From: CALJXB01 sp965225935
Lineage (GTDB): Bacteria > Pseudomonadota > Alphaproteobacteria > Kiloniellales > JAKSDN01
Reading direction: 5' to 3'
Assembly: GCA_965225935.1 (NCBI GenBank)
Contig: CBDDCC010000005.1
Span: 124,001-188,000, forward strand
Length of the DNA: 64,000 nucleotides
Shown: piece by piece, positions 8,368-16,272 of the stretch
How positions within the stretch are numbered: the first letter of the stretch is position 1
How the letters are laid out: every line of letters starts with the position of its first letter
Program-made: the position numbers and the translations under genes
The notes under the pieces: model-generated
Databases searched by the model: none
What the model saw: the letters and a program-made list of their open reading frames with translations, nothing else
Told to the model about the DNA's origin: nothing

Positions 8368-8774
8368 TACGCTTTATATGATTTACTGACTGAATAGGGT
8401 CCGTCCGCGCCGGTCGAACCGCGCCGCCCCCCGCGTCGCGATCACCATAAGGGATGGAAAAGGCGACGTTTTTCTTGCGACGGTGCCGCGAGACCTAGGG
8501 TATGATTGAAAGAACAGGAGCTGGCCGCGGGGGAGTGAACGGCGTCGATCCCCGGTTCGACGGGGCGGAAACGGTCAGACGGGTGATTAGAGGCCGTCTC
8601 GCGCGGAAACCAGGAGGCTTGACACCGTGGGAGGGGAAGGTGTTGTTAGGCGCGCTTTTGCGAATGGAGGTCCCGGTGCGCGAGAATACCTTTGATGGCA
8701 TTGATGTTTTTCGTTCGACCGGCGCTCGCTAGATTCACGCGCCAAAAGGCGATTTTCATAAAACCGAGATTGCG

Positions 8775-9500
8775 ATGCAGAGCTACAAACTTCCGATCAA
8801 CGGAACGACTCAGCGCAAGATCCTGTCCTCGATCCTAGATCGCAAGGACGGCATGACCGTCGACGAGCTGGTCGACCAGTTCGGAATCGGGCGCTCCGCG
8901 GTCAATCAACACCTCACGGCCCTGGAACGCGACGGCTACGTCGAGGTGGGTCGTTTGCAGAAGAGCCGGGGACGGCCCCGCAAGGTCTATGTGCTGACCG
9001 AGGACGGCGTGAACCTGTTTCCCAAGAAGTACTCCTGGTTCTCCGCCTTGCTCCTTCAGGTGCTGCAGAACCAGATCGGGACCGAGCAGCTCGGGGACTA
9101 CATGCGCAATCTCGGCGCACAGCTGGCACTAGACCAGCGCTCGCGTGTCGACGGCAAGCGCCCGGCCGACAAGATCCCCGAGATCGTCAAGATCATGAAC
9201 GAGACCGGGTTCGAGGCGAAAGCCATCCCCTCCCAGGGCGACGAGACCATTCCGCGCATCGAATGCAAGAACTGCGTCTATCACGACCTGGCCCGCGACT
9301 ACACGCAGGTGTGCCAGTTCGATCTCGGTTTTCTCTCCGGCCTCATGGGGCACGAGATCGAGCACCAGGAATGCATGGTCCGGGGCGGCCGGGCCTGTCG
9401 TTTCAGGTTCGCGCCGCAACCAGCGCCCACTCCCGGCGCCCGCAAGTCGCGCCGTCCGGCAAGGACCAAGAGCTCAAAAGCTAGAGAGCCACGGCGCTAG
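8775..9500 (+). CDS. HTH regulator with Cys-rich C-terminal sensor domain (SufR/DeoR-like)
   Basis: A 241-residue protein. Residues 10-70 are a winged helix (MTVDELVDQFGIGRSAVNQH, then RGRPRKVYVLTEDG as the wing). The C-terminal half has five cysteines in ECKNC, TQVC, HQEC and GRAC, spaced C-x2-C-x12-C-x19-C-x7-C. This resembles the metal- or Fe-S-sensing C-terminus of SufR-like regulators, so a redox, metal or small-ligand signal is plausible but not shown. The final 25 residues are basic and low in complexity. It is divergent from the acyl-CoA dehydrogenase, with paired operator-like sites between them; regulating that gene is inferred from position. Confidence 0.8.
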   Translation: MQSYKLPINGTTQRKILSSILDRKDGMTVDELVDQFGIGRSAVNQHLTALERDGYVEVGRLQKSRGRPRKVYVLTEDGVNLFPKKYSWFSALLLQVLQNQIGTEQLGDYMRNLGAQLALDQRSRVDGKRPADKIPEIVKIMNETGFEAKAIPSQGDETIPRIECKNCVYHDLARDYTQVCQFDLGFLSGLMGHEIEHQECMVRGGRACRFRFAPQPAPTPGARKSRRPARTKSSKAREPRR

Positions 9501-9703
9501 GCGCGCTGCCGGTCAAACCTTCCCGCCGCAACACCACACCGCCGCCGGGCCTCCGACCGCAGCACCGAATACGCGCGCTTCGGAGGGCGTTCCGTTTCGC
9601 TTCTTGAGATGCGCATAGGAACGAAGAACGAACTGCGGCAGTACGCCCGCGACCCGCGCGGTGAAAGCCTCGGCAGCGCCTGGAATCGACTGGAGCGGCG
9701 AGC

Positions 9704-9781
9704 CTAGAGCTCGGCGCAGGCATAGCTGTTGATTTCCATCCCGACGGAGATCTCAACAACCTTCGGCGTCGTCCAGGTCAT
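9704..9781 (-). CDS. pqqA: PqqA, PQQ precursor peptide (orphan)
   Basis: Encodes 25 residues beginning MTWTTPKVVEISVGMEINSY and ending ACAEL. This is the PqqA pattern: MxW..P.V.EI..GMEI and the Glu-x3-Tyr pair (E16 and Y20) that PqqE cross-links on the way to pyrroloquinoline quinone. No pqqB, C, D or E lies within the window, so it is separated from the usual operon. It lies 141 nt downstream of, and on the same strand as, an ABC ATPase of the type linked to PQQ-dependent dehydrogenase systems, and a PQQ-type sugar dehydrogenase is encoded at 31.8 kb. The upstream ribosome site is GGAAGGGTAACGAGC. Confidence 0.88.
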   Translation of the reverse strand: MTWTTPKVVEISVGMEINSYACAEL

Positions 9782-9922
9782 GCTCGTTACCCTTCCAGGA
9801 TCAATACTTTAGCTCGGGCCCGCGGATCGGCAAGGCCGACACGGCCGCCCTTTCTGGCACTTACCTAGACACTCTTTCCTCCGAGCGCAAGCGATCATGC
9901 TCGCCGGCGCCGGCCGCGGCAC

Positions 9923-10711
9923 TCAGGGCGCGCCGCCCGCGGCCGCCGCTTCGCCCCGAGTAAGGCTGGTGAAGGCCTGCCGGATGTCCCCTGCGCCGGT
10001 CTCCGCGACCACCCGGTCGCGGGGCCCGTCGGCGAGGACCCGGCCCCGGTGCAGCACGATGACCTGGCTGTCCTCCGCCACCTCGTCGATCAGATGGGTC
10101 GCCCAGAGCACCGCCAGGCCCTCGTCCCGGCAGAGCCCCCGGACCCGGTCCAGGATGGCCTGGCGGGCCTCGATGTCGAGGCCGACCGTGGGCTCGTCGA
10201 GCAGGAGCAGGCGCGGCCCGTGCAGCAGGGCGCGGGCGATCTCGACCCGGCGCATCTGGCCGCCCGAGAGCTCGCGCACCTTGTCGCCGTGGCGCTCGCC
10301 GAGGCCGAAGCGCTCCAGCTCCGGCGCGGCCCGGCGCCGGGTCTCGTCCGCCGACAGGCCGTGCAATGCGCCGTGATAGACGAGGTTCTGCATCACCGAG
10401 AGGTCGAGATCGAGGGTGCGCTGCTGGAACACCACGCCGAGACGGCGCAAGGCCTCGCCCGGCCGGCGGCGCACGTCGCGGCCGAACACCCGGATTGTCC
10501 CCGAGGCATTGGCGTAGAGCCGGGCGATCAGGGAAAAGAGCGTGGTCTTGCCGGCGCCGTTGAGGCCCAGCAGCACGCAGAAGCACGAAGGCTGGATGGC
10601 GAAGCCCACTTGGTCGAGCGCCTTGCGGGCGCCGAAGGCGTGGGAGACCCCCGCCACCTCGAGCGCGGCAACGGAGTCCGGGTTCGAAGAATTCGACGGC
10701 TCTTGGGCCAT
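9923..10711 (-). CDS. ABC transporter ATP-binding protein, PQQ-dependent catabolism type
   Basis: Single ATPase domain of about 262 residues: Walker A LGLNGAGKTT, signature ELSGGQMRRVEIARALL, Walker B RLLLLDEPTVGLD and the switch His in LWATHLIDEV. The composition (VVFQQRTLDLDLSVMQNLVY) matches the DrrA-like ATPases found with PQQ-dependent alcohol dehydrogenase loci. In those loci a permease usually follows; here the next gene on the strand is the orphan pqqA, so the partner is missing or elsewhere. I start at the ATG at 10711; a GTG at 10747 in the same frame would add 12 residues. The substrate is unknown. The DadA-like gene is divergent from it. Confidence 0.85.
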   Translation of the reverse strand: MAQEPSNSSNPDSVAALEVAGVSHAFGARKALDQVGFAIQPSCFCVLLGLNGAGKTTLFSLIARLYANASGTIRVFGRDVRRRPGEALRRLGVVFQQRTLDLDLSVMQNLVYHGALHGLSADETRRRAAPELERFGLGERHGDKVRELSGGQMRRVEIARALLHGPRLLLLDEPTVGLDIEARQAILDRVRGLCRDEGLAVLWATHLIDEVAEDSQVIVLHRGRVLADGPRDRVVAETGAGDIRQAFTSLTRGEAAAAGGAP

Positions 10712-10915
10712 GCCCCCGCACCAGACCTTCGCATGCGCCGCCCCCACCTGGGGAAGCGGCGGCTTGCATAGCCGAGAGCCGGAGCGGCCACAAGCCCGGC
10801 AGGACGGGCGCCGGAAGTGCTTTGGAAGTGCTTTTCAACACAACCCTATGAAAACACCCGCAAGGAGCCCACAATGGGAGAGAAGCGGCGTCATCGGCAG
10901 CGTCATGGGGGGCGC

Positions 10916-12160
10916 ATGCGCGTACTGGTGCTGGGCGGAGGCGTGGTCGGTGTGACCACGGCCTATCAGTTGCTGAAGGACGGCCACGAGGTCGCCCTGG
11001 TCGAGAAGAACGACGGCGTGGCCTTGGAGACCAGCTGGGGCAACGCCGGCATGATCGCGCCGGGCCACGCCTTCGCCTGGTCCTCGCCCCAGGCGCCCAT
11101 GATCCTGCTCAGGTCCCTGTTTCAAAGAAACCAGGCATTGCGCTTCCGGCCCTCCGCGGACCCGCGGCTGTGGTCCTGGTCGCTGCTCTTCCTGCGCCAG
11201 TGCACCGAGGCGCGCGCCCGCCTCAACACGCTGCGCAAGCACCGCCTCTGCCTCTACTCCCAGCAGGTCCTGCACGAGACCCTCGAGGACTGCGAGCTGG
11301 ACTACGACCGCATCGGCCGCGGCATCCTCTACTTCTACCGCACGCAGGAGGCGCTGGAGACCGGCGTCGCACACATGCAGATCCTGGCCGACGACGGCCA
11401 GGAGATCGAGGTGCTCGACCGGGACGGCGTCGCCCGGGTCGAGCCTTCCCTCGCCGCCGCCAGGGACAGGATCGCCGGCGGCATCTACTGCCCGAGCGAC
11501 GAGACGGGAGACTCCCACAAGTTCAGCCGCGACCTCGCCCGCCATTGCGAGGCGCGGGGCGCCGAGTTCCACCTGGGCACGGAGATCCGCGCCCTTGAGA
11601 CCGACGGCGACAGGGTGACGGGCATCGCCACCTCGAAGGGCCGGCTCGCCGCCGACGCCTATGTGCTCTCCCTCGGCAACGAGAGCCCGCTTCTCGCACG
11701 GCGGATCGGCATCGACCTGCCGATCTACCCGGTGAAGGGCTATTCGGTCACCCTGCCGGTCGGCAACCATCCCTATCCGCCCACCATCGGCGCCGTGGAC
11801 GAGCAGAACCTGGTGGCCATCTCCCGCTTCGGCGACCGCATGCGCGTCACCGCCACGGCAGAGTTCGCCGGCTACGACACAGGCCACCGGCCGCGCGACT
11901 TCGACCACATGCTGAGCGTGGCGCGCGCGCTCTATCCCGAAGGCGCCGACTACGACAGCCCCGAGCGCTGGGCGGGCCTGCGGCCCATGACGCCCGAGGG
12001 CACGCCGCGCTTCGGCCGCAAGACCTACGAGAACCTCTACATCAACGCGGGTCAGGGCCACATGGGCTGGACCATGTCCCACGGCTCGGCGCGCATCACC
12101 GCGGACCTGATCGCCGGCCGCAAGCCGGCGATCCCCCTGGACGGCATGAGCCTGGAGTGA
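10916..12160 (+). CDS. dadA: D-amino acid dehydrogenase-like FAD oxidoreductase
   Basis: About 414 residues of the DAO fold: MRVLVLGGGVVGVTTAYQLL is the FAD dinucleotide motif, followed by the DadA-type LETSWGNAGMIAPGHAFAWS, and the C-terminal FAD contact is LYINAGQGHMGWTMSHGS. DadA enzymes oxidise D-amino acids to keto acids and pass electrons to the respiratory chain at the inner membrane. I chose the ATG at 10916 after a GGGGGGC run because family members begin there; an ATG at 10874 with AAGGAG upstream would add 14 basic residues and cannot be excluded. It is the first gene of the plus-strand catabolic locus. In this context the substrate may be an unusual amino acid rather than D-alanine. 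Confidence 0.85.
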   Translation: MRVLVLGGGVVGVTTAYQLLKDGHEVALVEKNDGVALETSWGNAGMIAPGHAFAWSSPQAPMILLRSLFQRNQALRFRPSADPRLWSWSLLFLRQCTEARARLNTLRKHRLCLYSQQVLHETLEDCELDYDRIGRGILYFYRTQEALETGVAHMQILADDGQEIEVLDRDGVARVEPSLAAARDRIAGGIYCPSDETGDSHKFSRDLARHCEARGAEFHLGTEIRALETDGDRVTGIATSKGRLAADAYVLSLGNESPLLARRIGIDLPIYPVKGYSVTLPVGNHPYPPTIGAVDEQNLVAISRFGDRMRVTATAEFAGYDTGHRPRDFDHMLSVARALYPEGADYDSPERWAGLRPMTPEGTPRFGRKTYENLYINAGQGHMGWTMSHGSARITADLIAGRKPAIPLDGMSLE

Positions 12161-12185
12161 ACAGAGCGGCAAGGGAGGCCGGATC

Positions 12186-12989
12186 ATGACCAGCGCGCCT
12201 CGAACTGGCGAGGCCGACGACTACCTCGACCTCGGCGTGCTGCCCTGCAGCCTCGATGAGGGCATCGCCCACCGGGCGGCCATCGGCCTCATCGTCCTCG
12301 CCAGCGACCAGACCATGGAGCACGAGTTCCGGCAGATCGTCCGCCAGGAGGGCGTCGCGCTCTACGAGAGCCGGATCTTCAACGACAACGAGATCACGCC
12401 GGAGACGCTCAGAGCCATGGGCGCGCGCATCGCGCCCGCCGCCGACCTGATCCTGCCGGGCATGCCGCTCGACGTGGTCGCCTTCGGCTGCACCTCGGCC
12501 AGCATGGAGCTGGGCGAGGAGGCGGTCTTCGCGGAGATCCACAAGGTGCGGCCGAACGCGAAATGCACCACGCCGATCACCGCGGCGCTGGCCGCCTTCC
12601 GTGCGCTCGGCATGGGTCGCGTCGCCGTGGTGACGCCCTACAGCGCCGAGATCAACCGCAACGTCCGGGCCTATATCTGCGGCCGCGGCGTCGAGGTCCC
12701 GGTCATGGCGACCTTCAACAAGACCGACGACCGGGAGGCCGCGCGCATCTCGGTCGCCTCGATCCGCGAGGGCGTGCGCCGGCTCGCCGACCAAGAGACG
12801 GTCGACGGCGTCTTCATCTCGTGCACCAGCCTACGGCTTGCCGGGTTCGCCCGCGAGGTCGAGGCGGAGACCGGCAAGCCCGTTACCTCGAGCGACCACG
12901 CGCTTGCCTGGCACTGCCTGCGGCTGGGCGGCGTGGACGAGGCCCTGCCCGCCTTGGGCCGGCTCTTCGAGTGTCCGCTGCCGAACTGA
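12186..12989 (+). CDS. Asp/Glu racemase superfamily protein (maleate isomerase / EutA-like)
   Basis: A 267-residue protein of the aspartate/glutamate racemase fold. The two catalytic cysteines expected for this family are visible, one in VVAFGCTSASM and one in GVFISCTSLRL, and VAVVTPYSAEINRNVRAY marks the second half. Overall it is closest to the maleate cis-trans isomerase / arylmalonate decarboxylase / EutA branch. Members of this branch isomerise or decarboxylate small dicarboxylates, but the substrate here is unknown. It follows the DadA-like gene by 25 nt and precedes the glutamine-synthetase-like gene, so it probably belongs to the same operon. The gap to that next gene (134 nt) contains a short GC hairpin at 12993-13009. 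Confidence 0.8.
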   Translation: MTSAPRTGEADDYLDLGVLPCSLDEGIAHRAAIGLIVLASDQTMEHEFRQIVRQEGVALYESRIFNDNEITPETLRAMGARIAPAADLILPGMPLDVVAFGCTSASMELGEEAVFAEIHKVRPNAKCTTPITAALAAFRALGMGRVAVVTPYSAEINRNVRAYICGRGVEVPVMATFNKTDDREAARISVASIREGVRRLADQETVDGVFISCTSLRLAGFAREVEAETGKPVTSSDHALAWHCLRLGGVDEALPALGRLFECPLPN

Positions 12990-13123
12990 CCCCGGACGTG
13001 GGGCGTCCGCAAAACACGTGACATGCGTGCCGTTCTCCTTAACATTCGCAGCGGTGAGGCGATGGGCAAGGTGACGGGGCGTCCGGCCGGGTGGCCGTCG
13101 TCCCGGGGAGGAGGAAGCACGCC

Positions 13124-14464
13124 ATGGACTCGGCAGGCCTACTGAAGCAGCTCGAACACGACGGCATCGAAAGCCTCTGGACCGTCTATCACGACTACGG
13201 CGGCCGGGCCTGCGCCAAGACCATCCCGAAGGAGCAGTTCGTCAAGGCGGTCGAGCGCGGCGTGGTCTTCGCCCGGGCCAACCTGAACTTCACCCTGGAC
13301 GACCATCAGGCCGCGGACGCGACCTTCCTCGCCAACACGGGCGACTTCATGGCGGTGCCCGATCCCGCGAGCTACGCCCTGGTGCCCAATCAGAAGGCGA
13401 CCGCACGGGTCCACGTCTTCATGCGCACCAACGAGGGCGGCGAATGGGACGGCTGCCCGCGCGCGCGGCTGCTGCGCATCGCCGAGGCCTACGCCGAGAG
13501 GGGCCTCAGCGTGCGCGCCGGCTTCGAGCCCGAGTTCATCCTGTTCCGGCCGTCCGACGACGGCGAATACGAGCCCGCCGACCGCGACGGCATGTACACC
13601 CTGAGCGGCCTCGAGCGCCACAACGAGCTGTGGCAGGAGATGATCTCCACCCTGCGCCAGATGGGCGTACAGGTGGAGCAGCTCGGCAAGGAGTACGGAC
13701 CGGCCCAGTACGAGGGCACGCCCCACTACGCCAGCGTGCCGAAGGCGGTCGACGACTACCTGATCTACAAGGACGTGGTGCGCGAGGTCGCCCGCCGGGC
13801 GGGCCTGGTCGCCACCTTCATGCCGAAGCCCTACGCCCATCTGCCGGGTTCGGGCCTGCATATTCACATCAGTCTCTGGGACCTGGAGGGCAAGCGCGAC
13901 CTCACCGTCGGCGAGAGCGAGGAGGCGCCGCTGTCGAAGCTGGGCGGACATTTCGCGGCCGGACTGCTGGCCCACGCGCCGGCCCTGTCCGGGGTCGGAT
14001 CGCCCATCGTCAATTCCTACAAGCGCCTGCTGCCGGGCTCCTGGGCGCCCGCTCATATCTGCTGGGGCGTCGGCAACCGGGCCGCCCTGGTGCGCATTCC
14101 CGGCATGGGCGAGCGGCGCCATATCGAGTTCCGCGCGGGCGACAGCGCGACCAACGGCTTCAACTACCTGACGGCGATTCTGGCCGCCGGGCTCGACGGC
14201 ATCGAGCGCGAGACCGAGCTGCCGCCGCCGGCCGACGACGACGTGGGCCACCTGAGCGACCACGAGGCCGAGGCGCGGGGCCTGAAGTTCCTGCCGCGCT
14301 CGCTGCCTGAGGCCTTGGGGGCGCTCGAGCGCGACCAGGTGATCACCGACGCCCTGGGCCCGATCGTCGCCGGCGAGTTCATGAGAGTGAAGCGCGCCGA
14401 GCTGGCGGCCTACGATGTCCACGTGCATCCCTGGGAACGGAAGATGTACCTGGAGGCGATCTGA
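13124..14464 (+). CDS. Glutamine synthetase-like ligase (gamma-glutamyl-amine synthetase type)
   Basis: 446 residues of the class I-fold ATP-dependent ligase. Visible GS signatures are GFEPEFILFRP (metal-binding Glu), SGLHIHISLWDLEG (ATP/metal His), NSYKRLLPGSWAP and RRHIEFRAGDSATN. Some GS positions differ: EYGPAQYEGTPHYASVP replaces the usual GPGQYEI segment, which suggests it ligates glutamate to another amine, as GlnT, PuuA or GmaS do, rather than making glutamine. That is inference. The ATG at 13124 follows GGGGAGGAGG. The next gene starts 6 nt after its stop. Neighbouring FAD oxidases, hydrolases and an aminotransferase are the enzyme types of a gamma-glutamylated-amine pathway. Confidence 0.85.
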   Translation: MDSAGLLKQLEHDGIESLWTVYHDYGGRACAKTIPKEQFVKAVERGVVFARANLNFTLDDHQAADATFLANTGDFMAVPDPASYALVPNQKATARVHVFMRTNEGGEWDGCPRARLLRIAEAYAERGLSVRAGFEPEFILFRPSDDGEYEPADRDGMYTLSGLERHNELWQEMISTLRQMGVQVEQLGKEYGPAQYEGTPHYASVPKAVDDYLIYKDVVREVARRAGLVATFMPKPYAHLPGSGLHIHISLWDLEGKRDLTVGESEEAPLSKLGGHFAAGLLAHAPALSGVGSPIVNSYKRLLPGSWAPAHICWGVGNRAALVRIPGMGERRHIEFRAGDSATNGFNYLTAILAAGLDGIERETELPPPADDDVGHLSDHEAEARGLKFLPRSLPEALGALERDQVITDALGPIVAGEFMRVKRAELAAYDVHVHPWERKMYLEAI

Positions 14465-14470
14465 GCTGCC

Positions 14471-15307
14471 ATGAGCACGCCCACCGAGAGTTCGGCCCCC
14501 TGGATCGCGCCCGACGAGCCGCCGCCCTTCGAACTGGTGAACCCCGGCGGCCAGGGACGGGCCATCCTGGTCTGCGACCACGCCAGCAAGCGCATCCCGC
14601 GGCGCCTCGGCGACCTCGGCGTCGCCCCCGAGGACCTGGAGCGCCATGTCGCCTGGGACATTGGCGCGGCGAAGGTCGCGCGGCGGCTCTCGGCCATCCT
14701 CGATGCGCCCCTGTTGCTGAGCGGCTATTCGCGCCTCGTGGTCGACTGCAACCGGCCGCTCGACGAGTTCGACGCCTTCACCGTCGAGAGCGAGGACGTG
14801 AAGATCCCCGGCAACGAGGGCATCGGCGACCACGAGCGCGAGCAGCGCGCCGCGGCCTTCTTCTGGCCCTACCAGCAGGCCGTCCACCGTCTGGTGGAGG
14901 CGCGCACGGCCGGCGGCGCCGTGCCGGTCATGGTCTCGGTGCATTCCTTCACGCCGAGCTATCACGGCCGCAGCCGGCCCTGGCACATCGGCGTCCACTA
15001 CCGCTGGGACGACCGCTTGGCCCGGCTGGCGCTGGCAGCCCTGCGGGCGGACGGCACGCTCACGGTCGGCGACAACGAGCCCTATCCCCTGGCGCTCAAC
15101 GAGGACTTCACGGTGCCGGTGCACGCGGAGAGGCGCGGCATGCCTTACGTGCTGTTCGAGATCCGCCAGGACCTGATCGCCGACGACGCCGGCGTTGCGG
15201 CCTGGGCGGAGCGCCTGGGCGCGCTTCTGTCCGAGGCCATGGCCGACCCCCTACTCGATCACTGCAAGGAGCCCGCCACCGACGTGCGCGCACCCCGTTT
15301 CGCTTAA
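14471..15307 (+). CDS. N-formylglutamate amidohydrolase family protein
   Basis: A 278-residue zinc hydrolase family member. Characteristic stretches are ILVCDHASKRIPRRLGDLG (His ligand region), HVAWDIGAAKVARRL, GYSRLVVDCNRP and PVMVSVHSFTPSYHG. The family hydrolyses N-formylglutamate in histidine breakdown, but relatives act on other N-acyl or gamma-glutamyl compounds. No hut genes are present here, and the gene sits between the GS-like ligase (6 nt) and the cysteine hydrolase (7 nt). A role in hydrolysing a glutamyl or acyl intermediate of this locus is therefore the better guess, though unproven. Confidence 0.85.
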   Translation: MSTPTESSAPWIAPDEPPPFELVNPGGQGRAILVCDHASKRIPRRLGDLGVAPEDLERHVAWDIGAAKVARRLSAILDAPLLLSGYSRLVVDCNRPLDEFDAFTVESEDVKIPGNEGIGDHEREQRAAAFFWPYQQAVHRLVEARTAGGAVPVMVSVHSFTPSYHGRSRPWHIGVHYRWDDRLARLALAALRADGTLTVGDNEPYPLALNEDFTVPVHAERRGMPYVLFEIRQDLIADDAGVAAWAERLGALLSEAMADPLLDHCKEPATDVRAPRFA

Positions 15308-15314
15308 GGAGACC

Positions 15315-15998
15315 ATGCACATGCTACAGAGTGATATCAACGCGATCCCCCTCGAAGGCGACGTCAGCTTCCGCCAGCGGGCGGTCGAGCCGGACAAGAC
15401 GGCCCTCCTCATCGTCGACGTGCAGAAGGGCTTCTACAATCCCGAGCTCTGCGCGGCCGAGCCTCACGACGCCTACCTCTGGAACCGCATCGCCGAGGTG
15501 GTAATCCCCAACGGCCAGCGCCTCATCGCGGCCTGCCGCGAGAGCGGGGTCGAGGTGATCCACACCGTCGTCGAGTGCCTCACCCTCGACGGCCGCGACC
15601 GCGGACTCGACTACAAGGTCTCGGGCATCTTCGCCGCCAAGGGCTCCTGGGACGCCGAACCGATCGACGAGCTGGCGCCTCTCGAGAACGAGATCGTCAT
15701 CCCCAAGACCTCTTCCAGCGTGTTCAACTCCACCAACATCGAGTACGTCCTGCGCGCCCTCGGCGTCGAGTACGTCCTCACCATGGGCATCGTCACCGAC
15801 CAGTGCGTCGAGACGGCGATTCGCGACGGCTGCGACCGGGGCTTTCTCATGACCCTGATCGATGACGCCTGCGCCACCCACAGCCAGGAGCGCCACGACG
15901 CGTCGATCCTGGGCATCAAGGGCTACTGCCGCAAGCGCTCCACCGACGAGGTCATCGACGAGCTCGCGGCCCTGCGGCAGGCGGCCAAGGCGGACTGA
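15315..15998 (+). CDS. Isochorismatase-family cysteine hydrolase
   Basis: 227 residues with the cysteine hydrolase triad: Asp in ALLIVDVQKGF, Lys in IVIPKTSSSVF and Cys in MGIVTDQCVETAIRDG. The family includes N-carbamoylsarcosine amidase, nicotinamidase, ureidoacrylate hydrolase and maleamate amidase, all acting on amide or carbamoyl bonds of small molecules. The ATG at 15315 follows TAAGGAGA at ideal spacing; the longer open frame upstream overlaps the previous gene and is not used. It is the last enzyme gene before the transporter, whose own promoter begins within 20 nt of the stop. Confidence 0.87.
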   Translation: MHMLQSDINAIPLEGDVSFRQRAVEPDKTALLIVDVQKGFYNPELCAAEPHDAYLWNRIAEVVIPNGQRLIAACRESGVEVIHTVVECLTLDGRDRGLDYKVSGIFAAKGSWDAEPIDELAPLENEIVIPKTSSSVFNSTNIEYVLRALGVEYVLTMGIVTDQCVETAIRDGCDRGFLMTLIDDACATHSQERHDASILGIKGYCRKRSTDEVIDELAALRQAAKAD

Positions 15999-16010
15999 TC
16001 CCGCCACGGC

Positions 16011-16039
16011 TGGACTTGCGGCGGGGCGGCCCATATAAT
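16011..16039 (+). promoter_or_regulatory. Sigma-70-type promoter for the HAAT transporter operon
   Basis: A -35 TGGACT (16011-16016), a 17-bp spacer and a perfect -10 TATAAT (16034-16039). Transcription would start near 16046, giving a leader of about 225 nt before the binding-protein ATG. It lies 13 nt after the stop of the cysteine hydrolase gene, so the transporter can be expressed independently of the upstream enzymes. Confidence 0.65.
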
Positions 16040-16223
16040 TTCCGGCCAACGGGGGGCAATTCAATCTGCCAAAGTGGGTCGCGGCGGGACTCCCCAAATC
16101 CTTGTGCGGGCCATCGGCGTTCGGCCCGGCCCCGGCGGGCGGCCAGCGCCGCCGGGCACGATTCGGTCTTTTGACGTCATGCGACAACAAGTCGCCCGGC
16201 GGCGATGCGCCGGGCATCAAGGC

Positions 16224-16253
16224 GAAGCAACGAGAAGCAACGAGAAGCAACGA
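16224..16253 (+). repeat. Three perfect tandem copies of a 10-bp unit in the transporter leader
   Basis: The unit GAAGCAACGA occurs three times without interruption in the untranslated leader, ending 19 nt before the start codon. It could be a protein-binding array or a slippage product; each unit is one DNA turn, so repeats would face the same side of the helix. Confidence 0.8.
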
Positions 16254-16272
16254 ACGGAGAGGAAAAACGACG

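Noticed and set aside
8502..8732. 76-residue plus-strand open frame in the region before the HTH regulator
   Set aside because: No ribosome site, no recognisable similarity, and it is matched by an antisense frame of similar length; it is better read as leader DNA.
12993..13009. Terminator after the racemase-like gene
   Set aside because: The CGGACG/CGTCCG stem is only 6 bp and no T-run follows, so I did not call it a terminator.
13139..15124. 661-codon minus-strand open frame
   Set aside because: It is antisense to the GS-like and amidohydrolase genes, whose motifs are intact on the plus strand.
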